Assembly (NCBI GenBank): GCA_016218815.1
Contig: JACRCX010000082.1
Location: 1-64,000, forward strand
Direction: 5' to 3'
DNA: 64,000 bases
DNA from: Deltaproteobacteria bacterium
GTDB taxonomy: Bacteria > Myxococcota_A > Polyangia > DRWM01 > JAAZOP01
The translations under genes and the position numbers were made by a program. Positions 35,712 through 45,327 of the stretch are shown one piece after another (position 1 is the first letter of the stretch; the number at the start of each line of letters is the position of its first letter). The notes under the pieces are model-generated. The model did not search any database, was not told the origin of the DNA, and worked only from the letters and a program-made list of their open reading frames with translations.

Positions 35712-37231
35712 TTCTCGCCTGGATGCGAAGCTGGCTGAAGCAGCATCGGAGCAACGCCGACTCTCGTGGCAACCCTTTCGCTCGCGACACCCAGCCTCGG
35801 AAGCTGCGTGTGTTACTCCACCTGTCCGACGACGCTCGCTCGTCTCTAGCTGGCGAGATGGTCGCGGGCCTCGATGGCTGTGGCGTGCTTGACGTTTGGT
35901 CCACTCGCCCCGACGCGGCTCGCCGGGTCTGCGTTCGGTGGACCGACCAGCAGGCAGGGAAGGGAAGCGTCTTCACCCTGGAGGCTGCTGAATCCGGTGC
36001 AGACTGCGGAGACGCCGTCCTGGACGAGTTCTATGGACCAGGGCTTCCGCAGGGGCGACGCGTCCGCAGCGAGACCTTTCTGCACGACTTCGTCGCCCGC
36101 GAGCGCACGACGTGGCTGGGCTGGATGCCGGACTTGGCAGAAGGTCCGTTGGATGAGTTGGACGAATGGCTGGCGTTGCACTGGTTCGCATCTACGGAGG
36201 GCATCGACCTCGTCGCCACCGATTCCTCGTTCATCCTCTCCCTCCGGCCCCGCGGGTTCGGGCGCGGCGTTGTCTCCCTGCCGGAGGCCGCTGCCTGCGT
36301 CGGGTTGTATCGTCGCTCGCGGGGTGATTTCGCGTACCGCTCCGACCGAGGCCGATTCACGGCGACTGCCGGCAGGAGCGGCTTCTACCAGGGCGTTGCT
36401 CGCGAACTCATGCCGAACTGCCGCCGCCTGCTCGAACGCGTTCCCCGGCGGAAGGGGCTGGCGGATGACGGCCCGGCTCTCCTGCTGAAGAACCTGCTTG
36501 CGCGCGTGGCGCGAGCCTTGCAGGCGCGCGACCAAGTCCACTGGGCACTGCTCGGTGACGACGGGTTCTGGGGCATGTGGTCTGACGACCGCTACGAGGG
36601 TCTGGACGAAGCCCTGTCCGGCGTGGACGGCGTTCTGTTCTCGTTGGCCGGAGCGTTCGACGTTGCGGCTCGGCTGGCCAACGAAGCCTACGGCCTCGGC
36701 ATCACGGGAGCTGCGATCTCGTGGCGCCGGTACCGCGGTGATGGCTTCGGGTTGCGGCTCCTCGCGCGTGCACCCGAGGTGGCCGCGCTGTTGGCCAGCT
36801 GGCGCGGGGCAGGCGAGGTTTTGGACGTCATCGCCGAACTGCGCAACACCGTGCACTACACCAGCCTTGAGCCGGTCCATGTGCGAAACCAGGACGACCG
36901 CGACGAGCAGTTGATGTTCGCGGTTCCGAAAGCGTCCGGGCGTCGAGTTCGGGATATCCTCGAGCGCCTGGATGGGGTCGTGGAGTTTGGTGGCCTGTTC
37001 TTGTTGCCGGACGGCATCTTGGTCCTTGAGCCGCAGACGTTCGTCGAGCGTATCCTGCCGCTGGCAGTCGTGCGATTGGATGAACTGGTCGGTTCGCTCG
37101 ACGCCACGGCGATTGAGCAGCAGCCCACTCAAGGTGCACTGGAACCTCGAGCCAGAGCGGACAGCTGGCCTGAACCAGATGCGGCGGCTCATCTGCGGCT
37201 CCTGGCCGGGCTGGAGGAAACGTCGTCGTAG
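35708..37231 (+). CDS. Unknown protein of the DISARM-like locus, 507 aa
   Basis: No family is recognised. The 507-residue protein is soluble with no signal or membrane segment. About residues 240-400 are helical and include ELRNTVHY near residue 380, which resembles the R-N/H signature of some HEPN-like domains but is one residue short of the canonical Rx4-6H. GTG 35708 overlaps the stop of the methyltransferase (GTGA), so translation is coupled; an ATG a few codons downstream is an alternative. Its position between methyltransferase and DUF1998 helicase is not that of a standard DISARM component, making it a candidate system-specific subunit or effector. Confidence 0.7.
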   Translation: MILAWMRSWLKQHRSNADSRGNPFARDTQPRKLRVLLHLSDDARSSLAGEMVAGLDGCGVLDVWSTRPDAARRVCVRWTDQQAGKGSVFTLEAAESGADCGDAVLDEFYGPGLPQGRRVRSETFLHDFVARERTTWLGWMPDLAEGPLDELDEWLALHWFASTEGIDLVATDSSFILSLRPRGFGRGVVSLPEAAACVGLYRRSRGDFAYRSDRGRFTATAGRSGFYQGVARELMPNCRRLLERVPRRKGLADDGPALLLKNLLARVARALQARDQVHWALLGDDGFWGMWSDDRYEGLDEALSGVDGVLFSLAGAFDVAARLANEAYGLGITGAAISWRRYRGDGFGLRLLARAPEVAALLASWRGAGEVLDVIAELRNTVHYTSLEPVHVRNQDDRDEQLMFAVPKASGRRVRDILERLDGVVEFGGLFLLPDGILVLEPQTFVERILPLAVVRLDELVGSLDATAIEQQPTQGALEPRARADSWPEPDAAAHLRLLAGLEETSS

Positions 37232-37335
37232 GGCATCCGCGGCGGCTACTCCCCGCCGGCAGTCTTGTCCTCCACGCGGTCACGCCGGTACGCTGTGCCT
37301 GCTTCGTTGAACGCCGCTGGGAGGAGGAAGTCGCC

Positions 37336-40300
37336 GTGAGCCTGAACCCCGTCCAGTTCGGCACCGAGGTCATCGACCAGTTCGGCCGGTACCTCATGAC
37401 GACCTTCCCCATCGCCGACCGCGGGATGGAGGAACAGGTCAAGCGGCACCTGCGGCACGACCTCGGCGGTGAGCGCCTCATCGCCAAGGGCCCCTACGTC
37501 TTCATCAACTCCGCGTTCGAGGAGGGCCCGTCCGTCGCCACGCTCTGCGCCGACCCGAAGCTGGGCCTCCACCCCGTCCTGAAGTCCGTCTTCCCCTACG
37601 AGTCGCTCCACAAGCACCAGGAGCTGACCCTGCGCGCCATCAAGGCCGGCCGGCACACCGTCGTCGCCACCGGCACCGGCTCCGGCAAGACCGAGGCGTT
37701 CCTCCTCCCCGTCGTGGACCACGCGCTTCACCTGCGCGACGCTGGCGCCCGCGAGGGCGTCGTCGCCGTCCTGGTCTACCCGATGAACGCCCTGGTGGAC
37801 GACCAACTGCGACGGCTCCGTCCCCTGCTCGCAGGGACGGGGGTCACCTTCGGCCGCTACACCGGCGTCACCCCGGAGGAGAACGAGCCCGAGCAGGGCC
37901 GCCTGCGCGAGTCGCGCGCCTACACCGGCCAAGAGCGGGCGTTCCTCCACGAGGGGAAGGAGGAGAAGGTCCCCGTCCCCTGGGAGGAGTGCTTCACCCG
38001 CAAGGACATCCGCGAGCGCAAGCCGCGCATCCTGCTCACCAACTTCCACCAGCTCGAGTACCTGCTCCTGCGCGACCTCGACCTGGACCTGTTCCGCGGC
38101 GCCCCCCTCCGCTACTTCGTCGTGGACGAGGTGCACACGTACACCGGCGCGCTCGGCTCCGAGGTCTCGTGCCTCCTGCGGCGCCTGCGCCACGTGGCCG
38201 GCAAGAAGGCCGACGAGGTCATCTGCGTCGGGACCTCCGCAACCGTACAGCAACCCGAGAGCGGCCTGGACGCCGCCGGCGCCGTTCGTTCGTTCGCCGC
38301 CCGCCTGTTCGGCGTGGACCGCGACCAGGTCGAGCTGGTCACCGAGCACTACGACGCCCGGTGTGGCACCCGGAAGGCACTCTACGAGCCACCGCGACCC
38401 CAGGACCCGCGCAAGCTGCTCGACGACGTCCTGGCCGCCTCCCGCGACCTCCAGCTCAGGGACGAGGTCACCGACATCCCCGACGGGCTCCTGCGCCTCG
38501 TGGAGCGCCTCTGCGGGCGCGCTGACGGTGCGGGCGCGACCACCATGGCCAAGGCGTACGACCTGCTGGCGCGCAACAAGGTCGTGGGGATGCTCGCGGA
38601 GCTGTTCTGCAAGCCGGAGCTGCTGGGACGGGCCCTACCGCGGCTGGAGGCCATGGGCCGCAAGGGCGTGGCGCATGACGACCTCCTGGCCGAACTGCTC
38701 GGCTACCTGACGCTGGGCGCCCTGGTCCAGGAGGACGACGAGCCGCTCCTGCGCCCGAAGCTCCACTACTTCGTCCAGGGCTACCAGGGGCTCGGCTGCT
38801 CGCTCGACGCGAAGGGCGACGCGAAGGTCCACTTCGACGTCGAGGCCGGCCACGACGACGAAGGGGCGCGGGTGTTCCCGCTCGTCCTCTGCCGGTCGTG
38901 CGGCCAGCACTACTTCCCGCTCCACGCCGAGGAGTCGGTCAACCAGGACGGTGTGGGCGTCCGGCTCACGTGGACGGCGACCCAGGGGGAGCGGCGGGAC
39001 GAGGATGCCGGTGCCTCCCGCGTCTACGTCGCCAACTGCCTCGTGGGCCTCGACGAGTCCGACGAAGAGGCCGGGCCGCCGGCCGACGCCTGGCTCTGCC
39101 GCATCTGCGGGGCCCTTCACGATGCGAAGTCCGACACGTGCCGGAACGGGAAGTGCGCACGTCCGGGAACCCTCATCCCGGTCGTCCTGCACACCGGGAC
39201 CCTCAAGACCTGCCTCGCCTGCGGCACGGCGGCCAAGGGGTACGAGGAAATCGTCACGCCGGCGAAGTCGAGCGAGGTGGCCGACGTCACCATCCTCGCG
39301 CAGTCCATGCTGAGCGCGATGCGCGAGGAGCCGCTCCAGAAGCTGCTCATCTTCAGCGACAACCGCCAAGACGCCGCCTTCCAGGCCGGGTGGATGGAGG
39401 AGCGGTCGCGCCGGTTCCGCCTGCGCCACCTGCTGTACAGCGTGCTCGCCGGCGACCGCGAGCGGGTCTGGTCGGTCGAGAAGCTGACCGAGCGGATGGT
39501 GGACCTGGCCAAGGAGCGCGGCATCCTCAAGGAGAAGGTCTGGGACGACGAGGACAACGTCACCCGGGTCCGCTGGTTCCTGCTCGAGGAGTTCGCGTCC
39601 ACCGGCCAGCGGCGTGGAAGCCTCGAAACGCTGGCCCTGGCAGAGGTGCGCGTGCGCGGGGTCGAGGTTGCGGAGATGGCCGAGTTCCTCGGCCGCTGGG
39701 CGCCCAAGCTGCGCGTCCCGCCCGACGCCTTGCAGCACCTCGTGCGCCTGCTCCTCGACTACTACCGGCGTCGTGGCGTCGTGTCCGACCCGCTCCTGCG
39801 CCGGCGGTGGAACGACCGGGACCTCGAGGTGCGCAAGGGCCTCGTCGCCGTCTCCGAGCAATACCGCCCGCAAGCGCTGGTGTTCTCGAAGAAGAACGAT
39901 GCCGACAAGGGCTTGCTGAAGGGGTGGACGGCGCGCAACGGCCGGTCGGGCGCCCAGGAGATATTCCGCAAGGGCATCCCGGGCGGCAGCGACGTTGGTG
40001 CCGCGACTCGCGACGCGTTCCTCGAGGACCTCTGGGAGAAGCTGAAGGGCGACGAGCTGCTCGTGCCGGTGCAGTTCCTCTACAAGCACGGCGGGCGGCT
40101 CGTGCCCGCGAAGGTCCAGGGGGCCCTCCACCAGCTCAACGTCGAGCGCCTTGGGGTGGTGCTGACCGACCGGCGGCTGCTCTGCCCCGCTTGCCGGCGG
40201 GCGCAGTCGGTGCCGCTGCCGACCGGGGCATGCCCCGAATACGGCTGCAAGGGGGAGCCCACGGAGCAGGGTCGAGACACGGAGCATTTCGACGTCTGGC

Positions 40301-42633
40301 AGTACACGCGGACGACGTTCGTGCCGCTCAAGCCCCGGGAGCACTCGGCGCAGGTGCCGAAGGACGCGCGGCAGAAGATAGAGCGGGAGTTCAAGCGCGA
40401 GACGGGGGGCGCCTTCAACTGCTTGGTGTGCACCCCGACGCTCGAGCTGGGCGTGGACATCGGCAAGCTGGAGATGGTCCTGCTGCGCAACGTGCCGCCC
40501 ACGCCGGCGAACTACGCGCAGCGGGCGGGGCGCGCCGGGCGGCGCCACCGCATCGCCGTGGTGTTTACGCACTGCCGCAGCGACTCGCACGGCCGGTACT
40601 TCTTCCAGAAGCCGCAGGCGATGATTGCCGGCGAAATCCGCGTGCCTGCGTTCTCGATGCGCAACGAGCCGCTCATCCGCAAGCATGTGCACTCCGCCAT
40701 CCTCACCGCGCTCCGCGGTCTGGCGGCGACCGACGCCGAGAAGAAGGTCTTGGACGACGCGTTCCCGGTCGCCGTCGCGCACTGGTTCGCGGACGTGCGC
40801 AAGGAGGGGGAGGACGAACGGGTCTCCTACTTGAAACAGCCCCGCGACCTCTCGGGCCTGGCCAAGCTGGTGGCCGACCACCGGGGGGGTCTGGTGGCGA
40901 TGCTGGAGGACGTGTTCCTCCGCGGGTGGCCGCCGGATGAGGCGGAAGCGGTCGCGGCGGAGCAGCTGGCGAAGTACGTGGACGAGTTCGAGCCCGACCT
41001 GCGGCGGCATGTTCATGCCCTCTATGGCCAGGTGCAGACCTGGCGACGGGAGCTAAAGGAACTGCGGGACATCGAGGACGCCGGCGAGGCGCTCACCGAC
41101 GAGCAGGGGACGCTGCGTCGGCGGTACGAGTACGCATTGCGGACGCTGCGCGACAAGAACCGCCAGGAGAACTACGCGCTGAGCTTCCTGGGCGTGGACG
41201 GGTTCCTGCCCGGCTACGCGATGGCGCGGGAGACCGTCACGGCCACCTGCCTCGAGCCGTACGTGGAAATCTCCCGACCGGCGGCGGTGGCGCTGCGCGA
41301 GCTGACGCCGGCGAACCACGTGTACGCCAACCGCAACATCTTCCGCGTGCGCAAGCTGCGGTTCGAGACCCTGCGGTCCGACGACGAGCGCACCCGGACC
41401 GCGGTCTTCGAGCGGACGTTGGTCTACGACGGGGAGAACGGGCGCGTGTTCGAGAAGGGCACGGCACCGACCGAGGGCGGTCAGGAGCAGGCGCCCGTCG
41501 TCTTCCAGTCCTACCAGCTCGCCGACGTGGAGATGAACCAGCACCGGGACATCGACGACCGCGAGCCGATGCGGCGGCGGGTGTCGTTCGCCATCTTCGG
41601 GAGCGCGCTCTCGCGGCATGCCGGCGGGCACGAGGGGAAGATTGGTCCGTACGACTGCCGGTTCCTCCGGCGACACGACCTGCGCCTGGTGAACCTCGGG
41701 CGGCCGCGCGGCGACGGGTTCACGTTCTTCCCCATCTGCACGAGCTGCGGGGCGACGCGGTCGCCGATGGCTAGCGAGGGGGAGCTGGAACGGTTCGCCG
41801 AGGACCACCAGAAGCTGCACGGCAAGAAGACGGTGGACAGCTACGCGTTGCACGTCGAGTTCACGTCGGACGCCATCCAGCTCGGGCCGTTCAAGGCGCA
41901 CGGGGAGGCCGCGAACGTGTTCGAGTCGGTACGCATCGGGGCACGGCAGGTGCTCGACATGGGGACCACGGAGGTCGAGGGGTTCATCGTCACCGACGAG
42001 AACGGCGGGCACTGGGTCATCTTCTACGACCCGATGCCGGGTGGCTCGGGCTACCTGCCGCAAATTCTCCAGCACTGGGAGACCATCTGTCGGAGGGCGA
42101 CGGACGTCCTGCAGAACTGCGCGAGCGGCTGCGACACGTCCTGCTATGCGTGCCTGCGGCACTTCTACAACCAGCAGGACCACGACGTGCTGAACCGCCA
42201 CGAGGCCATCAACCTCCTGGCCGACCTGACGCAGCCGCTGGAACTGGGCCATGGCGTGCCGGCGGTCACGTTCCAGCCGGTGCCGGACGGGAAGAAGGCG
42301 GACAGCGACGCCGAGATGGACTTCGGAGAAATCTGCCGGAGGAAGAACTTCCCGGTCCCGCCCGGCCAGCAGTTCCGCGTCTCCTTCGACGACGGCAGCT
42401 ACACCGACGCCGACTGGGCGTACCCGGAGAAGAAGGTCCTGGTCTACATAGACGGCATGAGCGCCGCGTTGCACGGCGACCCGAAGCGTCGGGCGCGCGA
42501 CAAGCTGCTGCGGGCGAAGGCGCGGATGAAGGGCTTCCAGGTCGTCGAGGTGACGGCCGAGGCGCTGCGAGATGAGGGGAGCCTGGCGGTGCACCTCGAG
42601 GAGTTGGCGATGTACATTGGAGGGGCCCACTGA
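37336..42633 (+). CDS. DEAD/DEAH helicase-DUF1998 protein with C-terminal nuclease-like domain, 1765 aa
   Basis: A superfamily 2 helicase: Walker A ATGTGSGKTEAFLLP (about 111-125), VDEVHTYTG box (about 263-271) and second lobe CTPTLELGVDIGKLEMVLL (near 1032), then AQRAGRAGRR. Between the lobes are two Cys clusters (CRSCGQHY near 518; CRICGALH, CLACGTA near 580-640) and a third at about 950. The DUF1998 cysteine group CASGCDTSCYACLRHF lies near 1595. The last 90 residues (DADWAYPEKKVLVYIDG near 1692, followed by a His and a basic helix) resemble a Vsr/DUF559-type nuclease fold. In DISARM the helicase (DrmA) and DUF1998 (DrmB) are separate proteins; here they are one chain, also reminiscent of Druantia DruE. 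GTG 37336 has AGGAGG nine bases upstream. Confidence 0.8.
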   Translation: MSLNPVQFGTEVIDQFGRYLMTTFPIADRGMEEQVKRHLRHDLGGERLIAKGPYVFINSAFEEGPSVATLCADPKLGLHPVLKSVFPYESLHKHQELTLRAIKAGRHTVVATGTGSGKTEAFLLPVVDHALHLRDAGAREGVVAVLVYPMNALVDDQLRRLRPLLAGTGVTFGRYTGVTPEENEPEQGRLRESRAYTGQERAFLHEGKEEKVPVPWEECFTRKDIRERKPRILLTNFHQLEYLLLRDLDLDLFRGAPLRYFVVDEVHTYTGALGSEVSCLLRRLRHVAGKKADEVICVGTSATVQQPESGLDAAGAVRSFAARLFGVDRDQVELVTEHYDARCGTRKALYEPPRPQDPRKLLDDVLAASRDLQLRDEVTDIPDGLLRLVERLCGRADGAGATTMAKAYDLLARNKVVGMLAELFCKPELLGRALPRLEAMGRKGVAHDDLLAELLGYLTLGALVQEDDEPLLRPKLHYFVQGYQGLGCSLDAKGDAKVHFDVEAGHDDEGARVFPLVLCRSCGQHYFPLHAEESVNQDGVGVRLTWTATQGERRDEDAGASRVYVANCLVGLDESDEEAGPPADAWLCRICGALHDAKSDTCRNGKCARPGTLIPVVLHTGTLKTCLACGTAAKGYEEIVTPAKSSEVADVTILAQSMLSAMREEPLQKLLIFSDNRQDAAFQAGWMEERSRRFRLRHLLYSVLAGDRERVWSVEKLTERMVDLAKERGILKEKVWDDEDNVTRVRWFLLEEFASTGQRRGSLETLALAEVRVRGVEVAEMAEFLGRWAPKLRVPPDALQHLVRLLLDYYRRRGVVSDPLLRRRWNDRDLEVRKGLVAVSEQYRPQALVFSKKNDADKGLLKGWTARNGRSGAQEIFRKGIPGGSDVGAATRDAFLEDLWEKLKGDELLVPVQFLYKHGGRLVPAKVQGALHQLNVERLGVVLTDRRLLCPACRRAQSVPLPTGACPEYGCKGEPTEQGRDTEHFDVWQYTRTTFVPLKPREHSAQVPKDARQKIEREFKRETGGAFNCLVCTPTLELGVDIGKLEMVLLRNVPPTPANYAQRAGRAGRRHRIAVVFTHCRSDSHGRYFFQKPQAMIAGEIRVPAFSMRNEPLIRKHVHSAILTALRGLAATDAEKKVLDDAFPVAVAHWFADVRKEGEDERVSYLKQPRDLSGLAKLVADHRGGLVAMLEDVFLRGWPPDEAEAVAAEQLAKYVDEFEPDLRRHVHALYGQVQTWRRELKELRDIEDAGEALTDEQGTLRRRYEYALRTLRDKNRQENYALSFLGVDGFLPGYAMARETVTATCLEPYVEISRPAAVALRELTPANHVYANRNIFRVRKLRFETLRSDDERTRTAVFERTLVYDGENGRVFEKGTAPTEGGQEQAPVVFQSYQLADVEMNQHRDIDDREPMRRRVSFAIFGSALSRHAGGHEGKIGPYDCRFLRRHDLRLVNLGRPRGDGFTFFPICTSCGATRSPMASEGELERFAEDHQKLHGKKTVDSYALHVEFTSDAIQLGPFKAHGEAANVFESVRIGARQVLDMGTTEVEGFIVTDENGGHWVIFYDPMPGGSGYLPQILQHWETICRRATDVLQNCASGCDTSCYACLRHFYNQQDHDVLNRHEAINLLADLTQPLELGHGVPAVTFQPVPDGKKADSDAEMDFGEICRRKNFPVPPGQQFRVSFDDGSYTDADWAYPEKKVLVYIDGMSAALHGDPKRRARDKLLRAKARMKGFQVVEVTAEALRDEGSLAVHLEELAMYIGGAH

Positions 42634-42673
42634 GCCGCGGGCATCCAGCGGTCGAGCGGGGAGGCTAAAGGCT

Positions 42674-44203
42674 ATGTCGGACACGACGTTTCCCACCCAG
42701 TTGACGCTGTCCGGATTCAAACCGTTCGCGCAGTCCCAAGCTGCCCCTCTCGCCCCTATCACGCTCCTCTACGGCCCGAACTCTGGCGGCAAGACATCCA
42801 TCATCCAGGCACTGCTCCTCTTGAAGCAGCGCTCGCAGGCCTATTCCACGGCGACGTCTGGCTTGGTCCTGAAGGGCCCGCTGGTCGACTGCGGCACCTT
42901 CGAGTCTGTCGCCCACCGTCACGACCGGGGCACAGATGTTTCGATGTCCCTACGTGTCAGTGGCGGACAGTCGTTGCGATTCCGTTTCCGGACCGCACCC
43001 GCAAGAATCACGTTGCCGCTCGACGCATCGAGCGAGGTGTCGGTGCGCTTTCACGCCGCGCCATCCACGCGCGGACGACGGGGGCACTCCTCGTACTTGG
43101 CCTCTGTCCGGCTGCGACTGGATGCGACGTCCTCTCGACCGGGGCTCGACGCGAGCCTTCGTGCCGTATCGGGACGGCGCCGCTCGCAAGATGCCGACCT
43201 CTTCGAGTGGGCGGACCGGGACTCGGTGGCCTCCATGGCAGTGCTCGTTGAGTCGCTGATCCGAGAGATGGTGCAGCGGCAGCGGCAGCCCCTCCGCGGC
43301 CTCCCCAAGGACCTGCCCAGCTTGGCGGTGTTGCACCGTGTTCTGGGTTCGGCCCGGGCAGAAGCGGAGATGTCCTCCAGCCTCCCGGCGCACTTAGTCG
43401 CCGTTCGGGGGTCCGGCAAGCCCGACTCCCCGGTCGGCCCCGACGTCGGCGACGTCGTGCTCCGAGTCGCGGAAGGCCTGCTTCATTCGCTTGGGTCCCT
43501 CCACGAGGACGCCATCAATTCTTTGGACTATCTTGGACCCCTTCGAATGTCGCCAGCTCGGTACTACCGGACTTCCGGCGAAGAGGGAGGGACGGTCGGG
43601 GTCGCCGGTGAACGCACCCCGGACGTACTGCTCTCCGAGGGGCGCGACCTCCGGAAGAACCTTCACCATTGGTTCGAGCGCTTCCAGCTCCCGTACGAGC
43701 TCCGCGTGGCGCGGCTCGGCAACGCCCTCACGGGTGAGCTGCTCACCTTGTCGTTGGTGGACCAGCGGGCCGGCGTCGCGGTATCGACCGCTGACGTGGG
43801 CTTCGGCATCGCGCAGGTTCTCCCCATACTGGTCGAGGGCCTCATCGGGGAGGGGAGCCTCATCTGCGTTGAGCAGCCGGAGCTTCACCTGCACCCCCGG
43901 CTTCAGGCGGACCTCGCCGACTTCTTCATCAGCACGAGCGGCATAGAACAGCGGAAGCGGGATTCCGTGGATGCGCCAAATCGCTGGTTGGTGGAGACGC
44001 ACAGCGAGGCGCTGATGCTGCGCTTCCAGAGGCGAGTCCGGCAGGGAAGCATCCGGCCGTCCGACATTTCGGTTCTGTATGTGGAACCGAGGCGCGGGGG
44101 TAGCCGCATCCATCAACTCCGCCTTGACGACCGGGGCGACTTCCTCGACGAGTGGCCGCACGGCTTCTTCGAAGAGCGCTTCGACGAGGTGTTCGGTGAG
44201 TAG
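42674..44203 (+). CDS. AAA ATPase, DUF3696/OLD-like, 509 aa
   Basis: An ABC-type ATPase head of the RecF/OLD kind: Walker A YGPNSGGKTSIIQALLLL (about 33-50) and Walker B VEQPELHLHPRLQADLADFF (about 398-417), followed by ETHSEALMLR with its conserved His. It ends in the DUF3696-like segment. Proteins of this type drive several two-gene defence modules (Gabija, Septu, AAA plus nuclease), with the ATPase sensing and a partner acting. No TOPRIM domain is present, so catalytic action would come from the partner. ATG 42674 has a GGAGG/AAAGG site. Its stop overlaps the start of the next gene by eight bases. The start lies 40 bases after the helicase gene. Confidence 0.8.
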   Translation: MSDTTFPTQLTLSGFKPFAQSQAAPLAPITLLYGPNSGGKTSIIQALLLLKQRSQAYSTATSGLVLKGPLVDCGTFESVAHRHDRGTDVSMSLRVSGGQSLRFRFRTAPARITLPLDASSEVSVRFHAAPSTRGRRGHSSYLASVRLRLDATSSRPGLDASLRAVSGRRRSQDADLFEWADRDSVASMAVLVESLIREMVQRQRQPLRGLPKDLPSLAVLHRVLGSARAEAEMSSSLPAHLVAVRGSGKPDSPVGPDVGDVVLRVAEGLLHSLGSLHEDAINSLDYLGPLRMSPARYYRTSGEEGGTVGVAGERTPDVLLSEGRDLRKNLHHWFERFQLPYELRVARLGNALTGELLTLSLVDQRAGVAVSTADVGFGIAQVLPILVEGLIGEGSLICVEQPELHLHPRLQADLADFFISTSGIEQRKRDSVDAPNRWLVETHSEALMLRFQRRVRQGSIRPSDISVLYVEPRRGGSRIHQLRLDDRGDFLDEWPHGFFEERFDEVFGE

Positions 44204-45293
44204 TAGCGCAGGCCGTCAGCCCGGATGCGTGTACTGCTTCACCCTCTCGGGGAGATGCCCGGCCCCTGTGCCCGGCGAAGATGCGGCACGCGGACGAGGA
44301 ATAGTGGAGTTGCTTTGGCGCTACGCCCGGACCTGTGGAGTTCTCGTGGTCGACCGGAACAAGGCGCTCCTCCAGGCCCTTGAGATGGAGTTGGAGCGTG
44401 TGGAGACCGGGCCGGCCGTTCGGAAGTTGTGGAAGGAACTCCTGGTGGGGATTCGCCAGTCGCATCGTTGGTACGCCGATGACTCCTGGGACGGCTCCAC
44501 GTCCGGCGCAGACGCTCAGCCTCCTCCCGTCCCCGTGGGTGGCACGTTCGTGGTGCACCCGGGCGAGGAACGCTGGCTTCTCCCGGACGCAGAGGAGGGG
44601 GCCATCGAGCTGCCGAACGGTGTCGAGGTCTGTCGCGTCGACTGCCTCGCTGCCAGCCGGTGGAGCGATGTGGCGCTTGGAGGCGCCGTCATCCATCCAA
44701 AAAAAGAGCCGACTGAAGTTCTTCTCCGGGAGCTGGGTATCTTGGCCCGATGCTGTCCAGCGATGGTGGTCATCGACGAGTACTGCGGCAAGGAGGAGGT
44801 CGTGAAGCCCAGGGCCTCCGGTCTCTTCGGTCTGCTGCGGCGGCTGGCCGAACAGGGGCAATGCCCGCGGCGTCTCGTCGTCTTCACCGGGAAGAACGTC
44901 CCATGGTCGCAGAAGAACTCCGCCAACGTCGGTGCCGGCGAAATCGTGGCGGCGTGGAGCAACGCGTGTTCCGGGCTCGGTTCGTCGGCCGTCGTTGAGT
45001 TGACCCTGAACTTAGTGGACGGAAGGAGGTTCGGCGCCATCGCGCACGACCGCTTCATGCGGTTCCACGATTTTGGATTGCTCCTCGGCGCCGGCTTCTC
45101 GGTGTTCGAGGGTATCAAGCTGGCCAAGCAGACATCAGTCGGCCGCACGGACGCGGCCGGGATTCGCAGGATTGAGGACGACCTCGTGGCCGAAGAGTCC
45201 TTCGAAGCCGTACGCGCTCCCTACCGAGAGTCGGTTGGCGGAGACCACACGGGCTCGCACGAGGCGGCGGTCGCAGGTTCGCCAGCAACGTAG
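44196..45293 (+). CDS. Partner of the AAA ATPase, possible PLD-fold protein, 365 aa
   Basis: Not confidently recognised. The N-terminus has a Cys pair (GCVYCFTLSGRC). The centre contains LVVDRNKALLQALEMELERV and an acidic MVVIDEYCGKEE. Near residue 284 the segment HDRFMRFHDFGLLLGAGFSVFEG follows the HDR...GxGxxxFE pattern of MIT-C-type phospholipase D-like folds. GTG 44196 overlaps the ATPase stop by eight bases and has GAGGT just upstream, so the two are strictly coupled and probably form a complex. If the PLD-like assignment is right, this may be the effector of the pair and a functional substitute for DISARM's PLD protein DrmC, which is otherwise missing. This is inference from one motif. 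Confidence 0.6.
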   Translation: MSSSAGRQPGCVYCFTLSGRCPAPVPGEDAARGRGIVELLWRYARTCGVLVVDRNKALLQALEMELERVETGPAVRKLWKELLVGIRQSHRWYADDSWDGSTSGADAQPPPVPVGGTFVVHPGEERWLLPDAEEGAIELPNGVEVCRVDCLAASRWSDVALGGAVIHPKKEPTEVLLRELGILARCCPAMVVIDEYCGKEEVVKPRASGLFGLLRRLAEQGQCPRRLVVFTGKNVPWSQKNSANVGAGEIVAAWSNACSGLGSSAVVELTLNLVDGRRFGAIAHDRFMRFHDFGLLLGAGFSVFEGIKLAKQTSVGRTDAAGIRRIEDDLVAEESFEAVRAPYRESVGGDHTGSHEAAVAGSPAT

Positions 45294-45327
45294 GGGGCAT
45301 GGGAACTCCACCGGCCATGTCAGACGG

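Noticed and set aside
38635..41016. 793-codon minus-strand open frame
   Set aside because: It lies wholly inside the DUF1998 helicase gene, is Arg/Leu/Val/Gly/His rich without motifs and has no ribosome binding site: an antisense effect of high GC.
41053..42762. 569-codon minus-strand open frame
   Set aside because: Antisense of the helicase C-terminal part and start of the ATPase gene; low complexity and no start signal.
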